A stretch of 64,000 bases of DNA from Variovorax sp. WDL1 (GCF_001541225.1 NZ_LMTS01000087.1:35718-99717); one strand, 5' to 3'. Counted from the first letter of the stretch, positions 49,106 through 57,760 are shown. The notes: generated by a model not told the origin, from the sequence alone. Translations and numbers: made by a program.

Positions 49106-52100
49106 ATGCCGACCACGTCCAACATTCACACCGAACGCGTTTTCGAGAACGAGCTCTGCACGCAGCTCGAGGCTCACGGCTGGTCGGTCAAAACCCATCC
49201 CAAGCAGGCCTCCAGCTACTCGAAGGAGTACGCAATCCTGGCCGAGGACCTGCTGGCTTTCGTGCAGGATACGCAGCCCACCGAGTGGGCCAAGTTCAAG
49301 AAGTGGCACAACGGTCAGTCCGACGCTGTCTTCGTCAAGCGGGTTGCCAAGCAACTGGACACCCACGGCACGCTGCATCTCCTGCGCCATGGCTTCAAGG
49401 ACGTCGACGCCAAGTTCTTCCTCTGCCAGTTCAAGCCAGCCCACAAGAAGAACCCCAAGCTGCTGGACCTGTACCAGAAGAACCGGCTGACGGTGGTCCG
49501 CCAGCTGCACTACAGCCTGCACAATGAGAACAGCATCGACCTGACGCTGTTCGTCAACGGCCTGCCGGTCGCCACCGGTGAAATCAAGACCGACCTGACC
49601 CAGAACGTCAAGGACGCCATCAGTCAGTACAAGAAGGACCGGTTGCCGAAGGACCCGAAGTCCAAGGAGCTGGAGCCTCTTCTCCAGTTCAAAACCCGCG
49701 CGCTGGTTCACTTCGCCATCTCCAGCGACCTGGTCTTCATGACCACGAAGCTTGCGGGCGACGATACCCAGTTCCTGCCCTTCAACATAGGCAGGCCGGA
49801 TGGCGTCGATATGCTGAGCGCAGGCGCCGGAAATCCGCCCGCGCCGCCCGGGAAGGGTTACCCTACTTACTACCTGTGGGAGTACGTCTGGCGACCAGAT
49901 GTCTGGCTCGAGGTGCTGGGCGAGTTCATGCACCTGGAAGCGAAGGAGGTCGAGGGTTCTGACGGCAAGAAGGCCACCAAGGAATCCCTCATTTTCCCGC
50001 GGTATCACCAGCTCGTGGCCGTGCAGGAACTGATTCGCGCGGCGGCCGAGGAAAGCCCGGGCAAGGACTATCTGGTCCAGCACTCCGCCGGCTCGGGCAA
50101 GTCGAATTCCATCGCCTGGGTAGCGCACCGCCTTTCCAACCTGCATGACGCGGCCGACAAGAAGACGTTCGACACAGTCGTCGTGGTAACGGACCGCCGC
50201 GTGCTGGACAAGCAGTTGCAGGACACCATCAGCCAATTCGAGCACAGGGCCGGCGTGGTGCAGGTCATCTCCGAGAACAGCGCGCAGCTGGCCATGGCCC
50301 TGAACGTGGGCGCGCCGATTGTCGTAACGACTCTGCAGAAGTTCGGCTTCATCCTGGACCAGGTCGGAGCGTTGGGGCAACGCAAGTTCGCCCTCATCGT
50401 CGACGAGGCACATTCCAGCCAGACGGGCACCGCGGCGCGCAAGCTGCGGGAGGCCCTCACCAAGGGCAAATCGAAACAGAAGGCGGTCGAAGTCATCGAC
50501 GGGGTGGAAGTCCAGGTCGAGGCTGACGTCGACATCGACCCGGAAGACCTAACGTCCGAAGACATGGTCGCCCTGGCAATCGAGGGACGCAAGCGCCCCG
50601 AGAACGTCAGCTACTTCGCCTTTACGGCCACCCCAAAGTCCAAGACCTTGGAGCTGTTCGGCCGAAAAGGGCCCGAGGGCACACCGGTGCCATTCCACGT
50701 CTACTCGATGCGCCAAGCCATAGAGGAAGGCTTCATCCTGGACGTGCTGAGGCACTACACCAGCTACAGCACCTTCTATAAGCTGGGCGCGGTAGCCAAT
50801 GAAAAACTTGTGCCGCAGAAGAAGGCCAAGATGGCGCTGGCTCAATACGCCAAGCTGCACCCGCACAACATTTCGCAGAAGGTCGTGGTCATCGTGGAGC
50901 ACTTCCGCGAGCACGTGGCGGCCAAGATTGGCGGCAAGGCGAAGGCAATGCTGGTGACCGACAGCCGGAAGGCTGCGGTCCGCTACAAGCTGGCCATCGA
51001 CCGGTACATCAAGGACCAGAAGTACACCGACCTGCGTACGCTGGTAGCATTTTCGGGCGCCGTGCTGGACCCGGACTCGGGGGCCGACGAGTTCACCGAG
51101 TCGAACATGAACGACGTCAAGGGACAGGAGCCCTCGGAGGCGTTCAAGCAGGATGAGTACCGCATCCTGCTGGTGGCCAACAAGTACCAGGTCGGCTTTG
51201 ACCAGCCGCTGCTGCACACGATGTACGTCGACAAGCGCCTGTCGGGAGTGCTGGCCGTCCAGACTCTGTCGCGCCTGAACCGCATGTACCCCGGCAAGGA
51301 GGACACGTTTGTCTTAGACTTCGTGAACCGGCCCGACGAAATCCTCGCGAGTTTCCAGCCCTACTACCGCACCGCGCAGCTCGAGGACGTCACCGACCCG
51401 AACGTCGTGCACGAGCTGTTCACAAAGCTTGACAAGGCCGGCGTGTACTACTGGACCGAGGTCGAGCAGTTCGCTGCGGCCTTCTTTGACCCCAAGGTCA
51501 AGAGCCAAGGCGCCCTGCATGCCGTTCTCAAGCCCGCATTTGACCGCTATGAAGGGCTGGAGGACGAGCCACAGGAGCTGTTTCGGAAGGACCTGGGCTC
51601 GTTCCTGCGCCTTTACGAGTTTCTGTCGCAAATCATCCCCTACGACGACCCCGAGCTGGAGAAGCTTTTCGTTTTCGGAAAGAACCTGATGCCGCGCCTG
51701 GCCGCCCACGGCAAGGACAAGCACAAGCTGGAGCTTGACGCCGACGTGAAGCTGACGCACTACCGCTTGCAGAAAGTGGGCGAGCAGCAGCTGGACCTGG
51801 AAAAGGCCGAGGTCGTGAAGCTTCCTGGCATCGGCGAAGCCGGCACGGGCTCGGCGCCCGAGGACGAGAAGAAGGCGCTGCGCGAGATTGTGGCCAAGAT
51901 GAATGACCTGTTCTCCGGGCACATCACCGAGTCGGACTTCATCGGCGCGGTCACCACCTGGCAAGGTCACCTGGCCAAGAACGAGAAGCTCGCTGCCCAG
52001 GCCCGCAACAACAGCGAGGAGCAGTTCGCGATGGGTGACTTCAAGGATGCCTTCACGGACGTCGTCATCGAGGCCCAGGACGCTCACAACCAGATTGCAG

Positions 52101-52201
52101 AGCAGTTGCTGAAGGACGAGCGCATCTTCGGCATGATGCAGAAGATGGTGGCCAAGATGGTTTGGCAGGGGTTCCAGCAGGGGCCAGCCGCCCGCACCTA
52201 G
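49106..52201 (+). CDS. hsdR: Type I restriction endonuclease motor subunit
   Basis: A 1031-residue motor/nuclease subunit. The nuclease site is GEIKTD (EIK at 159-161) in the PD-(D/E)XK region. The SF2 translocase motifs are HSAGSGKSNSIAW (Walker A, about 326) and VDEAHSSQTG (DEAH at 433-436), then a helicase C-terminal part (LLVANKYQVGFDQP) and a helical domain binding the methylase. ATG 49106 or the preceding GTG may start it. The gene completes an intact locus with hsdM and hsdS. Confidence 0.97.
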   Translation: MPTTSNIHTERVFENELCTQLEAHGWSVKTHPKQASSYSKEYAILAEDLLAFVQDTQPTEWAKFKKWHNGQSDAVFVKRVAKQLDTHGTLHLLRHGFKDVDAKFFLCQFKPAHKKNPKLLDLYQKNRLTVVRQLHYSLHNENSIDLTLFVNGLPVATGEIKTDLTQNVKDAISQYKKDRLPKDPKSKELEPLLQFKTRALVHFAISSDLVFMTTKLAGDDTQFLPFNIGRPDGVDMLSAGAGNPPAPPGKGYPTYYLWEYVWRPDVWLEVLGEFMHLEAKEVEGSDGKKATKESLIFPRYHQLVAVQELIRAAAEESPGKDYLVQHSAGSGKSNSIAWVAHRLSNLHDAADKKTFDTVVVVTDRRVLDKQLQDTISQFEHRAGVVQVISENSAQLAMALNVGAPIVVTTLQKFGFILDQVGALGQRKFALIVDEAHSSQTGTAARKLREALTKGKSKQKAVEVIDGVEVQVEADVDIDPEDLTSEDMVALAIEGRKRPENVSYFAFTATPKSKTLELFGRKGPEGTPVPFHVYSMRQAIEEGFILDVLRHYTSYSTFYKLGAVANEKLVPQKKAKMALAQYAKLHPHNISQKVVVIVEHFREHVAAKIGGKAKAMLVTDSRKAAVRYKLAIDRYIKDQKYTDLRTLVAFSGAVLDPDSGADEFTESNMNDVKGQEPSEAFKQDEYRILLVANKYQVGFDQPLLHTMYVDKRLSGVLAVQTLSRLNRMYPGKEDTFVLDFVNRPDEILASFQPYYRTAQLEDVTDPNVVHELFTKLDKAGVYYWTEVEQFAAAFFDPKVKSQGALHAVLKPAFDRYEGLEDEPQELFRKDLGSFLRLYEFLSQIIPYDDPELEKLFVFGKNLMPRLAAHGKDKHKLELDADVKLTHYRLQKVGEQQLDLEKAEVVKLPGIGEAGTGSAPEDEKKALREIVAKMNDLFSGHITESDFIGAVTTWQGHLAKNEKLAAQARNNSEEQFAMGDFKDAFTDVVIEAQDAHNQIAEQLLKDERIFGMMQKMVAKMVWQGFQQGPAART

Positions 52202-52440
52202 TGCCGACGCACATGCCTGAAGCCGACCTGCGGGCCGGCTCGAAACCTCCGCGCGCGGGCCGATACTGAAGCGCGCCGGACGGACGGCAGGCAACAGTTG
52301 CCGCGGGAGGTTTACCGACATGGCGAGACCGAGGCTGGCAAGCTGCAGTCGAGTTCGCAGGTTCCAAGGAGAACGGTCATCTCCTGCGCGGAAGCTGCCG
52401 CAGGGCGCCCGCGGTCAACGGAGGTCCCCCAGTCCGCCCA

Positions 52441-52471
52441 AAGAAAGACCGCACAGCGTGAGCTGTGCGGC
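52441..52471 (-). terminator. Terminator of duplicated gene A
   Basis: CCGCACAGC/GCTGTGCGG 9-bp stem around GTGA with TCTTTCTTT on the minus strand. The same stem recurs at 53226. Confidence 0.85.
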
Positions 52472-52531
52472 CTTGAACAAGGTCTTGCGGCGAACCGCAT
52501 AGTCCTGGAGGGTTGCTTGTGGGTCAAGCAA

Positions 52532-52996
52532 TCAGGCAGCTGCTTTTATCGCGCGGCGGGCGCCGGTTACGACTTGGTCAATGCCAGGGTTGAAGAACAC
52601 CGGTTGCGGCATTCGCTTCATGACACGCCAAGTGACTGCATTGAGCAGCCTGAGCGTCAGCCTTCCACGAATCTGCAATGCCGCGAGGGGCACCCAAGCG
52701 AGCCTGTCGCAGTCGATGTACAGCAAGCAACCGTGCTTCCAGCCAGCGGACTCTGCCGAGACCCGGTCCCTCGGGAAAGGGATGTAGCCAGGGCGGCGCT
52801 TGTTGTTGCCGTGAGCGTCGGTTCCGGCGTACGCGACCAGCGCCATCTCACCATCCACTTGCAGAAGGACGGAGTGGTGGTCGGCAAGATTGCGGTACTT
52901 CTCGATGAGGCGGCCTTCGATGACGGCGACCGTCTTCACGGGGAACATGCCAAACACGGTGGTGCCGGCGGGGGTGTTCTTGGTAACTTCTGTCAT
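52532..52996 (-). CDS. Hypothetical protein, duplicated unit copy A
   Basis: A 154-residue protein. The ATG MTEVTKNTPAGTTVFGMFPV follows AGGAGAGAGAA. It aligns without gaps to the neighbouring copy B at about 112 of 154 identical positions. The fold is unknown but beta-rich at the start (VFGMFPVKTVAVIEGRLI) with a YAGTD segment, GYIPFPRD and an Arg-rich tail. Each copy has its own promoter box, leader and terminator, so both are probably expressed. Confidence 0.75.
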   Translation of the reverse strand: MTEVTKNTPAGTTVFGMFPVKTVAVIEGRLIEKYRNLADHHSVLLQVDGEMALVAYAGTDAHGNNKRRPGYIPFPRDRVSAESAGWKHGCLLYIDCDRLAWVPLAALQIRGRLTLRLLNAVTWRVMKRMPQPVFFNPGIDQVVTGARRAIKAAA

Positions 52997-53076
52997 TTCT
53001 CTCTCCTGATGAAGGGAAAGAGGGGCGGGTGCCCCTCCGGTTGAGGGGCAACGCCGAATGCGCTGTCCTATGACGC

Positions 53077-53083
53077 CTATAGC
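53077..53083 (-). promoter_or_regulatory. GCTATAG -10-like box for copy A
   Basis: TCGCTATAGGCGTCATAGGA on the minus strand, 80 bp before the ATG. The region is conserved with copy B, including a GAGGGGC/GCCCCTC hairpin just before the ribosome site. Confidence 0.5.
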
Positions 53084-53220
53084 GATTGAGCCGACGCGCT
53101 GGAGTCTGGCTGCCGCCGGCGAGATGGCGTCCGCGAAGAATCGGGTTTTCGCTCTGACCGCCGACGTCACAAGGGCTGGTCTCAGGCGCTGACCGCACGA
53201 CGAAAGCCGCGGGACCAAGA

Positions 53221-53249
53221 GAAAAACCGCACAGCGTGAGCTGTGCGGT
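53221..53249 (-). terminator. Terminator of duplicated gene B
   Basis: ACCGCACAGC/GCTGTGCGGT 10-bp stem around GTGA followed on the minus strand by TTTTCTC. Confidence 0.85.
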
Positions 53250-53317
53250 CTAGAACAAGAGTTGCGGCGAACCGCATAGTCCGGTGAGGGGTGCCTGAAT
53301 GCTTGTGGGTCAAGCAA

Positions 53318-53782
53318 TCAGGCAGCTGCTTTCATCGCGCGGCGGGCGCCGGTCACGACTTCATCATCGAGCTCGCTGTAAACGACGGGCTGGGCCCGGC
53401 GCTTCATGACGCGCATCGAAACTGCGTTGAACAGTGCATTGGACAGACGTCCACGCACTTGCAGCGCTTGGACGGGAACCCAAGCGAGCACGTCGCAGTC
53501 CACGTAGTACTCGCTGCCGAACTTCCAACCAGCCTTCTCCGCCGAGACCACATCTCTCGGGAAAGAGATGTAGCCCGGGCGGCGCTTGTTGGCTTCGTCA
53601 GCGTCGGTTCCGGCGTATGCCACCAGAGCCTTGCTGCCATCGACGCCCAGAAGGACGCAGTGATGGTCGACGAGGTTGCGTTGCTTTTCGATGAGGCGGC
53701 CATTGACGACAGTCACCGTTTTCACGGGGAACATGCCGAACACGGTGGAGCCCGCGGGGGTGTTCTTCGTAACTTGGGTCAT
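53318..53782 (-). CDS. Hypothetical protein, duplicated unit copy B
   Basis: A 154-residue protein paralogous to copy A, same length and no gaps. Conserved blocks include NTPAG(S/T)TVFGMFPVKTV, ALVAYAGTDA, NKRRPGYI.FPRD and VVTGARRA.KAAA. Variation is concentrated in the middle and near residue 135. AGGAGAGAGAT precedes the ATG. Conserved YAGTD/GYI segments suggest one shared biochemical role, not identified. Confidence 0.75.
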   Translation of the reverse strand: MTQVTKNTPAGSTVFGMFPVKTVTVVNGRLIEKQRNLVDHHCVLLGVDGSKALVAYAGTDADEANKRRPGYISFPRDVVSAEKAGWKFGSEYYVDCDVLAWVPVQALQVRGRLSNALFNAVSMRVMKRRAQPVVYSELDDEVVTGARRAMKAAA

Positions 53783-53858
53783 ATCTCTCTCCTTGTGATG
53801 GGAAAGAGGGGCGGGTGCCCCTCTTGGTTGAGGGGCAACGTGCGCTGTCCTATGACGT

Positions 53859-53865
53859 CTATAGC
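53859..53865 (-). promoter_or_regulatory. GCTATAG -10-like box for copy B
   Basis: TTCGCTATAGACGTCATAGG on the minus strand, 76 bp before the ATG. Confidence 0.5.
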
Positions 53866-54043
53866 GAACTACCGCCCAGCGGCCGGCCGAGCTTCTTTAC
53901 GCCCGTGGTGGGCCCTGACTGAGCCAGCCGTGGCCAGCTGGGCAGTCGCCCTCGGTAGACCGGCGTGCCGCGACCGGAGAACTCGTTCTTCGAGCTCGGC
54001 TGCACCAGGGAGACGGTGGGTCCACCTTCAGGACGCTGGCCAA

Positions 54044-54074
54044 GAAAAAACCCACCGGAAGACACCGGTGGGTT
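54044..54074 (-). terminator. Intrinsic terminator after 175-aa gene
   Basis: AACCCACCGG/CCGGTGGGTT 10-bp stem with a six-base loop followed on the minus strand by TTTTCTT. Confidence 0.9.
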
Positions 54075-54096
54075 GGAAGTAGGGCTTGAGCGCGAG

Positions 54097-54624
54097 CTAC
54101 AGAACCTGTCGAAAGTCGAAGGTCGTCGGGTTGATGGCCTTGAAGGTCGACGCAAGCACTTCAGCCAGGTGGTGGGCCTTGCCTGACAGGTCCGCATAGT
54201 CGGTGGCCACGAGGATGCCCTGGAGGACCTCGTCGTTGCGTTCGACCGAAATGCTGCCGCTTCCCATCATGTGGAAAGGGGCGTTGGCGGCGTAGAACGC
54301 CTCCTTGCTGTCCTTGTCGGGGAAGACGTCGACCCCGTCCGTGCCGATGGCGATGCTCTGGGTCACCTTGAAGTCGAGGGACGTTTCCGTGTCCTGCGCC
54401 TCCGGCTTGGCAAGTACTGTGAGCTGGAATCGCGACATGCTCTCGTTCTCGCGGAACAGCTCAGCAATGCTGAGCGCCAGTTTCGTGAAGCACGCGGCGC
54501 GGGGGTACACCACTTCGTTTTGGAGGTTACGGCTGCTCAGCAAGGTCAGGTCTGCCTGGCCCTTGAGCAGCGGAAAGTTGAGGTTGAACATGTGGTTTTT
54601 GTCTTTAAGAATGTGGCCTGGCAT
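54097..54624 (-). CDS. Hypothetical protein, 175 aa (or 164 aa)
   Basis: A soluble protein with FKVTQSIAIGTDGVDVFPDK, FYAANAPFHMMGSGSISVER and AHHLAEVLASTFKAINPTTF, probably alpha/beta. Two starts are possible: ATG 54624 directly after TATAGAGG, or ATG 54591 (MFNLNFPLL), which fits better if TATAG is a -10 element. A strong terminator follows. No family recognised. Confidence 0.65.
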   Translation of the reverse strand: MPGHILKDKNHMFNLNFPLLKGQADLTLLSSRNLQNEVVYPRAACFTKLALSIAELFRENESMSRFQLTVLAKPEAQDTETSLDFKVTQSIAIGTDGVDVFPDKDSKEAFYAANAPFHMMGSGSISVERNDEVLQGILVATDYADLSGKAHHLAEVLASTFKAINPTTFDFRQVL

Positions 54625-54625
54625 C

Positions 54626-54635
54626 CTCTATAGAG
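54626..54635 (-). promoter_or_regulatory. CTCTATAGAG box at a start codon
   Basis: A perfect 10-bp palindrome containing TATAG, one base before the first ATG. Either a -10 for a leaderless or internally started message, or a repressor site. Confidence 0.35.
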
Positions 54636-54745
54636 AACCGACAGGGGATGGGTTGCCCAACGAGACACCCAGTGTCGCCGAAGACGCCCTGGCCGGGTTG
54701 AGTGCGACGGCCGTGTCCTGTGGCGGAGGCCGCCCCTTTGCTGCT

Positions 54746-55198
54746 TCAGCCAGCGCCGCCGGCGCCCAGCAGGAAACGGCAAGGCGTCTCGCCGAACGTC
54801 GATGTAAGCGAAGGTCGGAACGGCGCAAACTCCTTGAAGGCCTTGAAAGGCTTGAACTCTTTGAAGCTTTTGAATGGCTCGAAAGCCGTTGTCTTCAATG
54901 CTTCCTTCGTCGCGCAGGAGGCGTAGCCCTCGCTGTCCCAGACCACACCCTTCGTGAACCATCCGAGGTGTTTGCCGTTAAAGCCGTAGACGTGGTAGCC
55001 GCCGCCGGTGTCGTTCTTCTCCAGATAGGCGACAGGCTTGCCGCCCCAGAGGTAGATTGTGAGCTCTTCGGCGATTGCGATGTACGCGTCCGCCCTTCCT
55101 GAGCCGCTGAAAAGCGCAACTTCCTCATCGTCGGCGTGCGCCGCAGGTGTGACCAATGCCAGGGCAAGAAGGCTGGCGGCAAACAGGGAGTGCTTCAT
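54746..55198 (-). CDS. Exported 4-fold beta-flower-like protein
   Basis: A 150-residue exported protein: signal peptide MKHSLFAASLLALALVTPAA before HADDEEV. The mature part shows LFSGSGRADAYIAIAEELTI, YLWGGKPVAYLE and VYGFNGKHLGWFTKGVVWD, the repeated hairpin pattern of 4-fold beta-flower domains. A tail with repeated Phe-Lys-Pro/Glu units (FEPFKSFKEFKPFKAFKEFA) is unusual and probably extended. Function unknown; the domain is found in membrane- and phage-linked bacterial proteins. Confidence 0.65.
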   Translation of the reverse strand: MKHSLFAASLLALALVTPAAHADDEEVALFSGSGRADAYIAIAEELTIYLWGGKPVAYLEKNDTGGGYHVYGFNGKHLGWFTKGVVWDSEGYASCATKEALKTTAFEPFKSFKEFKPFKAFKEFAPFRPSLTSTFGETPCRFLLGAGGAG

Positions 55199-55396
55199 TG
55201 GGGCAGGGCTTGTGTTGTTGTGGTTGACCAGATTCTCGCCTCGACGGAAGCCTCGGCGCCGGCGACTCGGCCTGCCGGTCCGCCCGGCGGTCGAAGAAGA
55301 CGTGCTTTGGGTGAACTTTTCCGCGATTTGCAGCCGGGCGTCACCCTCACCGAGCCTTTGCTGCACGCGGGCAGCATCACGGGCCGCGGGGCATTG

Positions 55397-55403
55397 GCTA
55401 TAC
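55397..55403 (+). promoter_or_regulatory. GCTATAC -10-like box for 97-aa gene
   Basis: TTGGCTATACGTTGCCAGG, 36 bp before the ATG. Confidence 0.45.
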
Positions 55404-55439
55404 GTTGCCAGGAAAACTCACGGCCTCGGCCAATCACCC

Positions 55440-55733
55440 ATGCAAATCCATATCACTGAGCATAAGAGCGTTGGCACGCTCGACCCCCGTCCCAACCGTA
55501 CCGTGCGCGTCTTCGTGGACCGTGACTACCAGTACGGCTACTTCGTGGACGAACACAAGCTGTTCGGCCTGCTCACCCCGGAGCAGCAGCTGGTCTACCT
55601 GGCCGGCGGCGAGGCGAAGCTGGATATCGAACCGGCGACCGCTCAGGTCATCATCGACGACGGTACGACGCCCTACGCGAAGCCGCAAGTGGCGGAGCCT
55701 ATCCCTCCCGAGCTCGCTGATAGGCCGCAATGA
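55440..55733 (+). CDS. Hypothetical protein, 97 aa
   Basis: A 97-residue acidic protein, beta-rich (RTVRVFVDRDYQYGYFVDEH), with a short helical centre LTPEQQLVYLAGGEAKLDIE and a Pro-rich tail. Its stop overlaps the ATG of the 83-aa gene by four bases, so the two form an operon. No family recognised. No strong ribosome site precedes the ATG. Confidence 0.65.
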   Translation: MQIHITEHKSVGTLDPRPNRTVRVFVDRDYQYGYFVDEHKLFGLLTPEQQLVYLAGGEAKLDIEPATAQVIIDDGTTPYAKPQVAEPIPPELADRPQ

Positions 55734-55981
55734 AGCGCGCCACGCTGGTCGCGCTCGCGCGGGCCTCCTCACTGCACGAAGTGCAAGACGACGGTTGCCG
55801 CCACATCATCACGAACAAGGAAACCGGAGTGGCCGTTGCTGTCTATGAGAACGGCGCGCCCCACCGGGCCGACGTTGACCTGAGCATCACCACGAACATG
55901 ACGATTCGTGCGAGCGCCGGTGTACTGGACCTGCCGGCAGACAAACAGGGCGCTCCCGCGGCGTTCCAAAGCTCGAGTTAA
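55730..55981 (+). CDS. Hypothetical protein, 83 aa
   Basis: An 83-residue protein coupled to the 97-aa gene by ATGA. HEVQDDGCRHIITNKETGVA and AVYENGAPHRADVDLSITTN suggest a small beta-sandwich. The tail is Ser/Ala-rich. Function unknown; it may act with the 97-aa protein. A terminator follows 15 bp after the stop. Confidence 0.65.
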   Translation: MKRATLVALARASSLHEVQDDGCRHIITNKETGVAVAVYENGAPHRADVDLSITTNMTIRASAGVLDLPADKQGAPAAFQSSS

Positions 55982-55995
55982 GAACTCATTCTTCC

Positions 55996-56022
55996 AACCA
56001 GCCCCACCGTGGGCTGGTTTTT
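55996..56022 (+). terminator. Intrinsic terminator after 83-aa gene
   Basis: AACCAGCCC/GGGCTGGTT 9-bp stem with a six-base loop followed by TTTC. Confidence 0.85.
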
Positions 56023-56080
56023 CATTGCCTCGATGTACGAAGGCGGGATTTGCGGCTTGGAGCACCGCGGGTGCGCCGGG

Positions 56081-56617
56081 CTATTCGCCGGGTTCGACTG
56101 CCCCTGCCGGCTCCGCAAGCGCCGGGGGCACCAGGCCGTCTCTGGCTTGGTGGCCGTCGTCCCCAAACAGCTCCGCCATCCGGCGCTCGAGTCGAAACCG
56201 CTCAAAGTCCTGGATGTCCTGGGCCTTGCCATCAGCACGCGGCCGGCGGGAGGGGCTGACTTTCATGAAGAAGTGCAACAGGCCGCTCGTGGGCTGCTGC
56301 TGCGCTGCTTCGATGAGCTCGGACCTGGTGAAGAGCCAGATGCGGGGTGTCGACATGTCGACGAGCGCAACGAGCTGCGCCGGCGTGGTCGACGGGACCC
56401 ACCAGTCGAGCAACAAGGCCCCCTTGCCCCCGCCAGGCTTGGCCGCAAACACGGTCTTCACCTGGACGGTGGCGGGCTGTGCCGAAGCAGACGAATAGGT
56501 GACCAGGTCAATGCCCGTGTCGGTGCTCATGGGAGCAGATTCGACGCCTCGAGCAAGGAGTTCGTACTGGACCAGGAGCTCGCCGCATCTTCCAATCTGC
56601 GCTGTCGAAAGTTTCAT
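56081..56617 (-). CDS. PD-(D/E)XK nuclease-like protein, 178 aa
   Basis: A 178-residue protein. Residues 8-58 have GRCGELLVQYELLARGVESA, then TDTGIDLVTY (Asp37) and ATVQVKTV (Gln-Val-Lys 52-54), the E...D...QxK order of PD-(D/E)XK nucleases related to DUF4365 and similar defence proteins. The remaining residues are helical, Arg/Glu-rich, and end AEPAGAVEPGE. ATG MKLSTAQIGRCGE is chosen because the fold starts there. No helicase or methylase partner is adjacent. Substrate, if any, unknown. Confidence 0.65.
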   Translation of the reverse strand: MKLSTAQIGRCGELLVQYELLARGVESAPMSTDTGIDLVTYSSASAQPATVQVKTVFAAKPGGGKGALLLDWWVPSTTPAQLVALVDMSTPRIWLFTRSELIEAAQQQPTSGLLHFFMKVSPSRRPRADGKAQDIQDFERFRLERRMAELFGDDGHQARDGLVPPALAEPAGAVEPGE

Positions 56618-56666
56618 GACCGTCCACGCTGTTGACCGCGCATTCTGCCAATCCCGGGAGTTCGGC

Positions 56667-56705
56667 AAAAGAAAACACGCTCCACGGGCAGGCCAGGGAG
56701 CGTGT
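56667..56705 (-). terminator. Intrinsic terminator after esterase-like gene
   Basis: ACACGCTCC/GGAGCGTGT 9-bp stem followed on the minus strand by TTTCTTTT. Confidence 0.85.
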
Positions 56706-56718
56706 GAAGAAGGAATCG

Positions 56719-57723
56719 TTATGCCAACCAAGGGCTCAAGTGCGAAGCGTCAAGCACGTCGCGAAGAGCGCCGTTGGAGGAAACCTGTTTTCCGGTGAGC
56801 CGGTCGACCATTCCGAGGATGGCGCATTGCTGGCGTCCTTGTCGCGTGCAGTAGGCCTGGTCGAGCATCCCGAACCAGTCCCAGCTTCCCTTGGGGTTGA
56901 ACAGGAAGGGGCTCATCGTCGGGTACGCCTGAGGGTACAGGACGATGATGTCGTTCGCTTCCGCCCACTCGTTGTAGCCAGCATGCGTGGCGAACAGCTC
57001 TCCCAACTTGTACTCGGACTGCTCGCAACCGTGGAGGGCGACATGCAGCTTGCAGCGCTTACCGCGCAGGGCAGCGGTTGGGTAGTAGACCAGCCCGGTC
57101 TCGCCCATTCCGTACAGCGTCGGATGTCGCAAGAACTCGTTCTGGCTGAATCGCGCCAGGAGGCCTTGAGGCGTCGTTCGCGACCTCAAGGGCCCGTACA
57201 GGTGCTTGAGCATCTGGCCAGCCGCATCGAAGCCGACGTTGCTGATGTACGACTCCCGATAGGGCGACAGTGCCTTCGCGTCGAAGGAATCCGTGGGCAT
57301 CGTGTGCGCGCACGGCACATTGTTTACGTAACGAACATTTCCCTTGGCGGTGAACCGCTCGCAGAATTCCACCAGGCCGTCGGTCGGACCCTGAAGGACC
57401 GTCTGGTCTTCGGTGCCGCGGAACACCCAAATCCGGGCGTCTACCAGGTTCTCGAGGTCGGCGATGGCGCCGACCGTTTCGAGGTACCGCGCCTTTGAAG
57501 CCAGGCGAGCCACGTCGAGCTCGGGTCCGCCGCGCATGCCCGCAGAGAGTGCCCCGTACAGAGAGCCGTTCGAGCAGAGGAACGGACCGCCGGCGATAGA
57601 GCCCATCCCGGAAAACACGTCGCTGTAGGCGACCAGCAACTGATGGGCCATGTACGCGCCGGCGGACAAACCGGAAACCGTTACTTTAGAGACATCGACA
57701 GCCGCTTTGGAAAGCTTGTCCAT
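56719..57723 (-). CDS. PHB-depolymerase-like alpha/beta hydrolase, no signal peptide
   Basis: A 334-residue alpha/beta hydrolase. The nucleophile motif GLSAGAYMA puts Ser20 unusually near the N-terminus, as in some poly(3-hydroxybutyrate) depolymerases; NVPCAHTMPTDSFD gives a likely Asp/His region, and CKLHVALHGCEQSEYKLGEL, GSWDWFG and QGRQQCAILG follow in the family's order. No signal peptide is present from the chosen ATG (MDKLSKAAVD), so it is cytoplasmic unless another start is used. It may degrade short polyesters or related esters. A CCTATAC box lies 30 bp upstream and a terminator follows. Confidence 0.75.
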   Translation of the reverse strand: MDKLSKAAVDVSKVTVSGLSAGAYMAHQLLVAYSDVFSGMGSIAGGPFLCSNGSLYGALSAGMRGGPELDVARLASKARYLETVGAIADLENLVDARIWVFRGTEDQTVLQGPTDGLVEFCERFTAKGNVRYVNNVPCAHTMPTDSFDAKALSPYRESYISNVGFDAAGQMLKHLYGPLRSRTTPQGLLARFSQNEFLRHPTLYGMGETGLVYYPTAALRGKRCKLHVALHGCEQSEYKLGELFATHAGYNEWAEANDIIVLYPQAYPTMSPFLFNPKGSWDWFGMLDQAYCTRQGRQQCAILGMVDRLTGKQVSSNGALRDVLDASHLSPWLA

Positions 57724-57753
57724 ATTCGTATACCTTTGATTTAGTCCTTCGAG

Positions 57754-57760
57754 GTATAGG
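57754..57760 (-). promoter_or_regulatory. CCTATAC -10-like box for hydrolase gene
   Basis: ATTCCTATACCTCGAAGG on the minus strand, 30 bp before the ATG. The remaining 300 bp to the next gene hold no gene that I can support. Confidence 0.4.

Noticed and set aside
48875..52321. Long minus-strand frames opposite hsdR
   Set aside because: Antisense shadows of an intact hsdR with all catalytic motifs.
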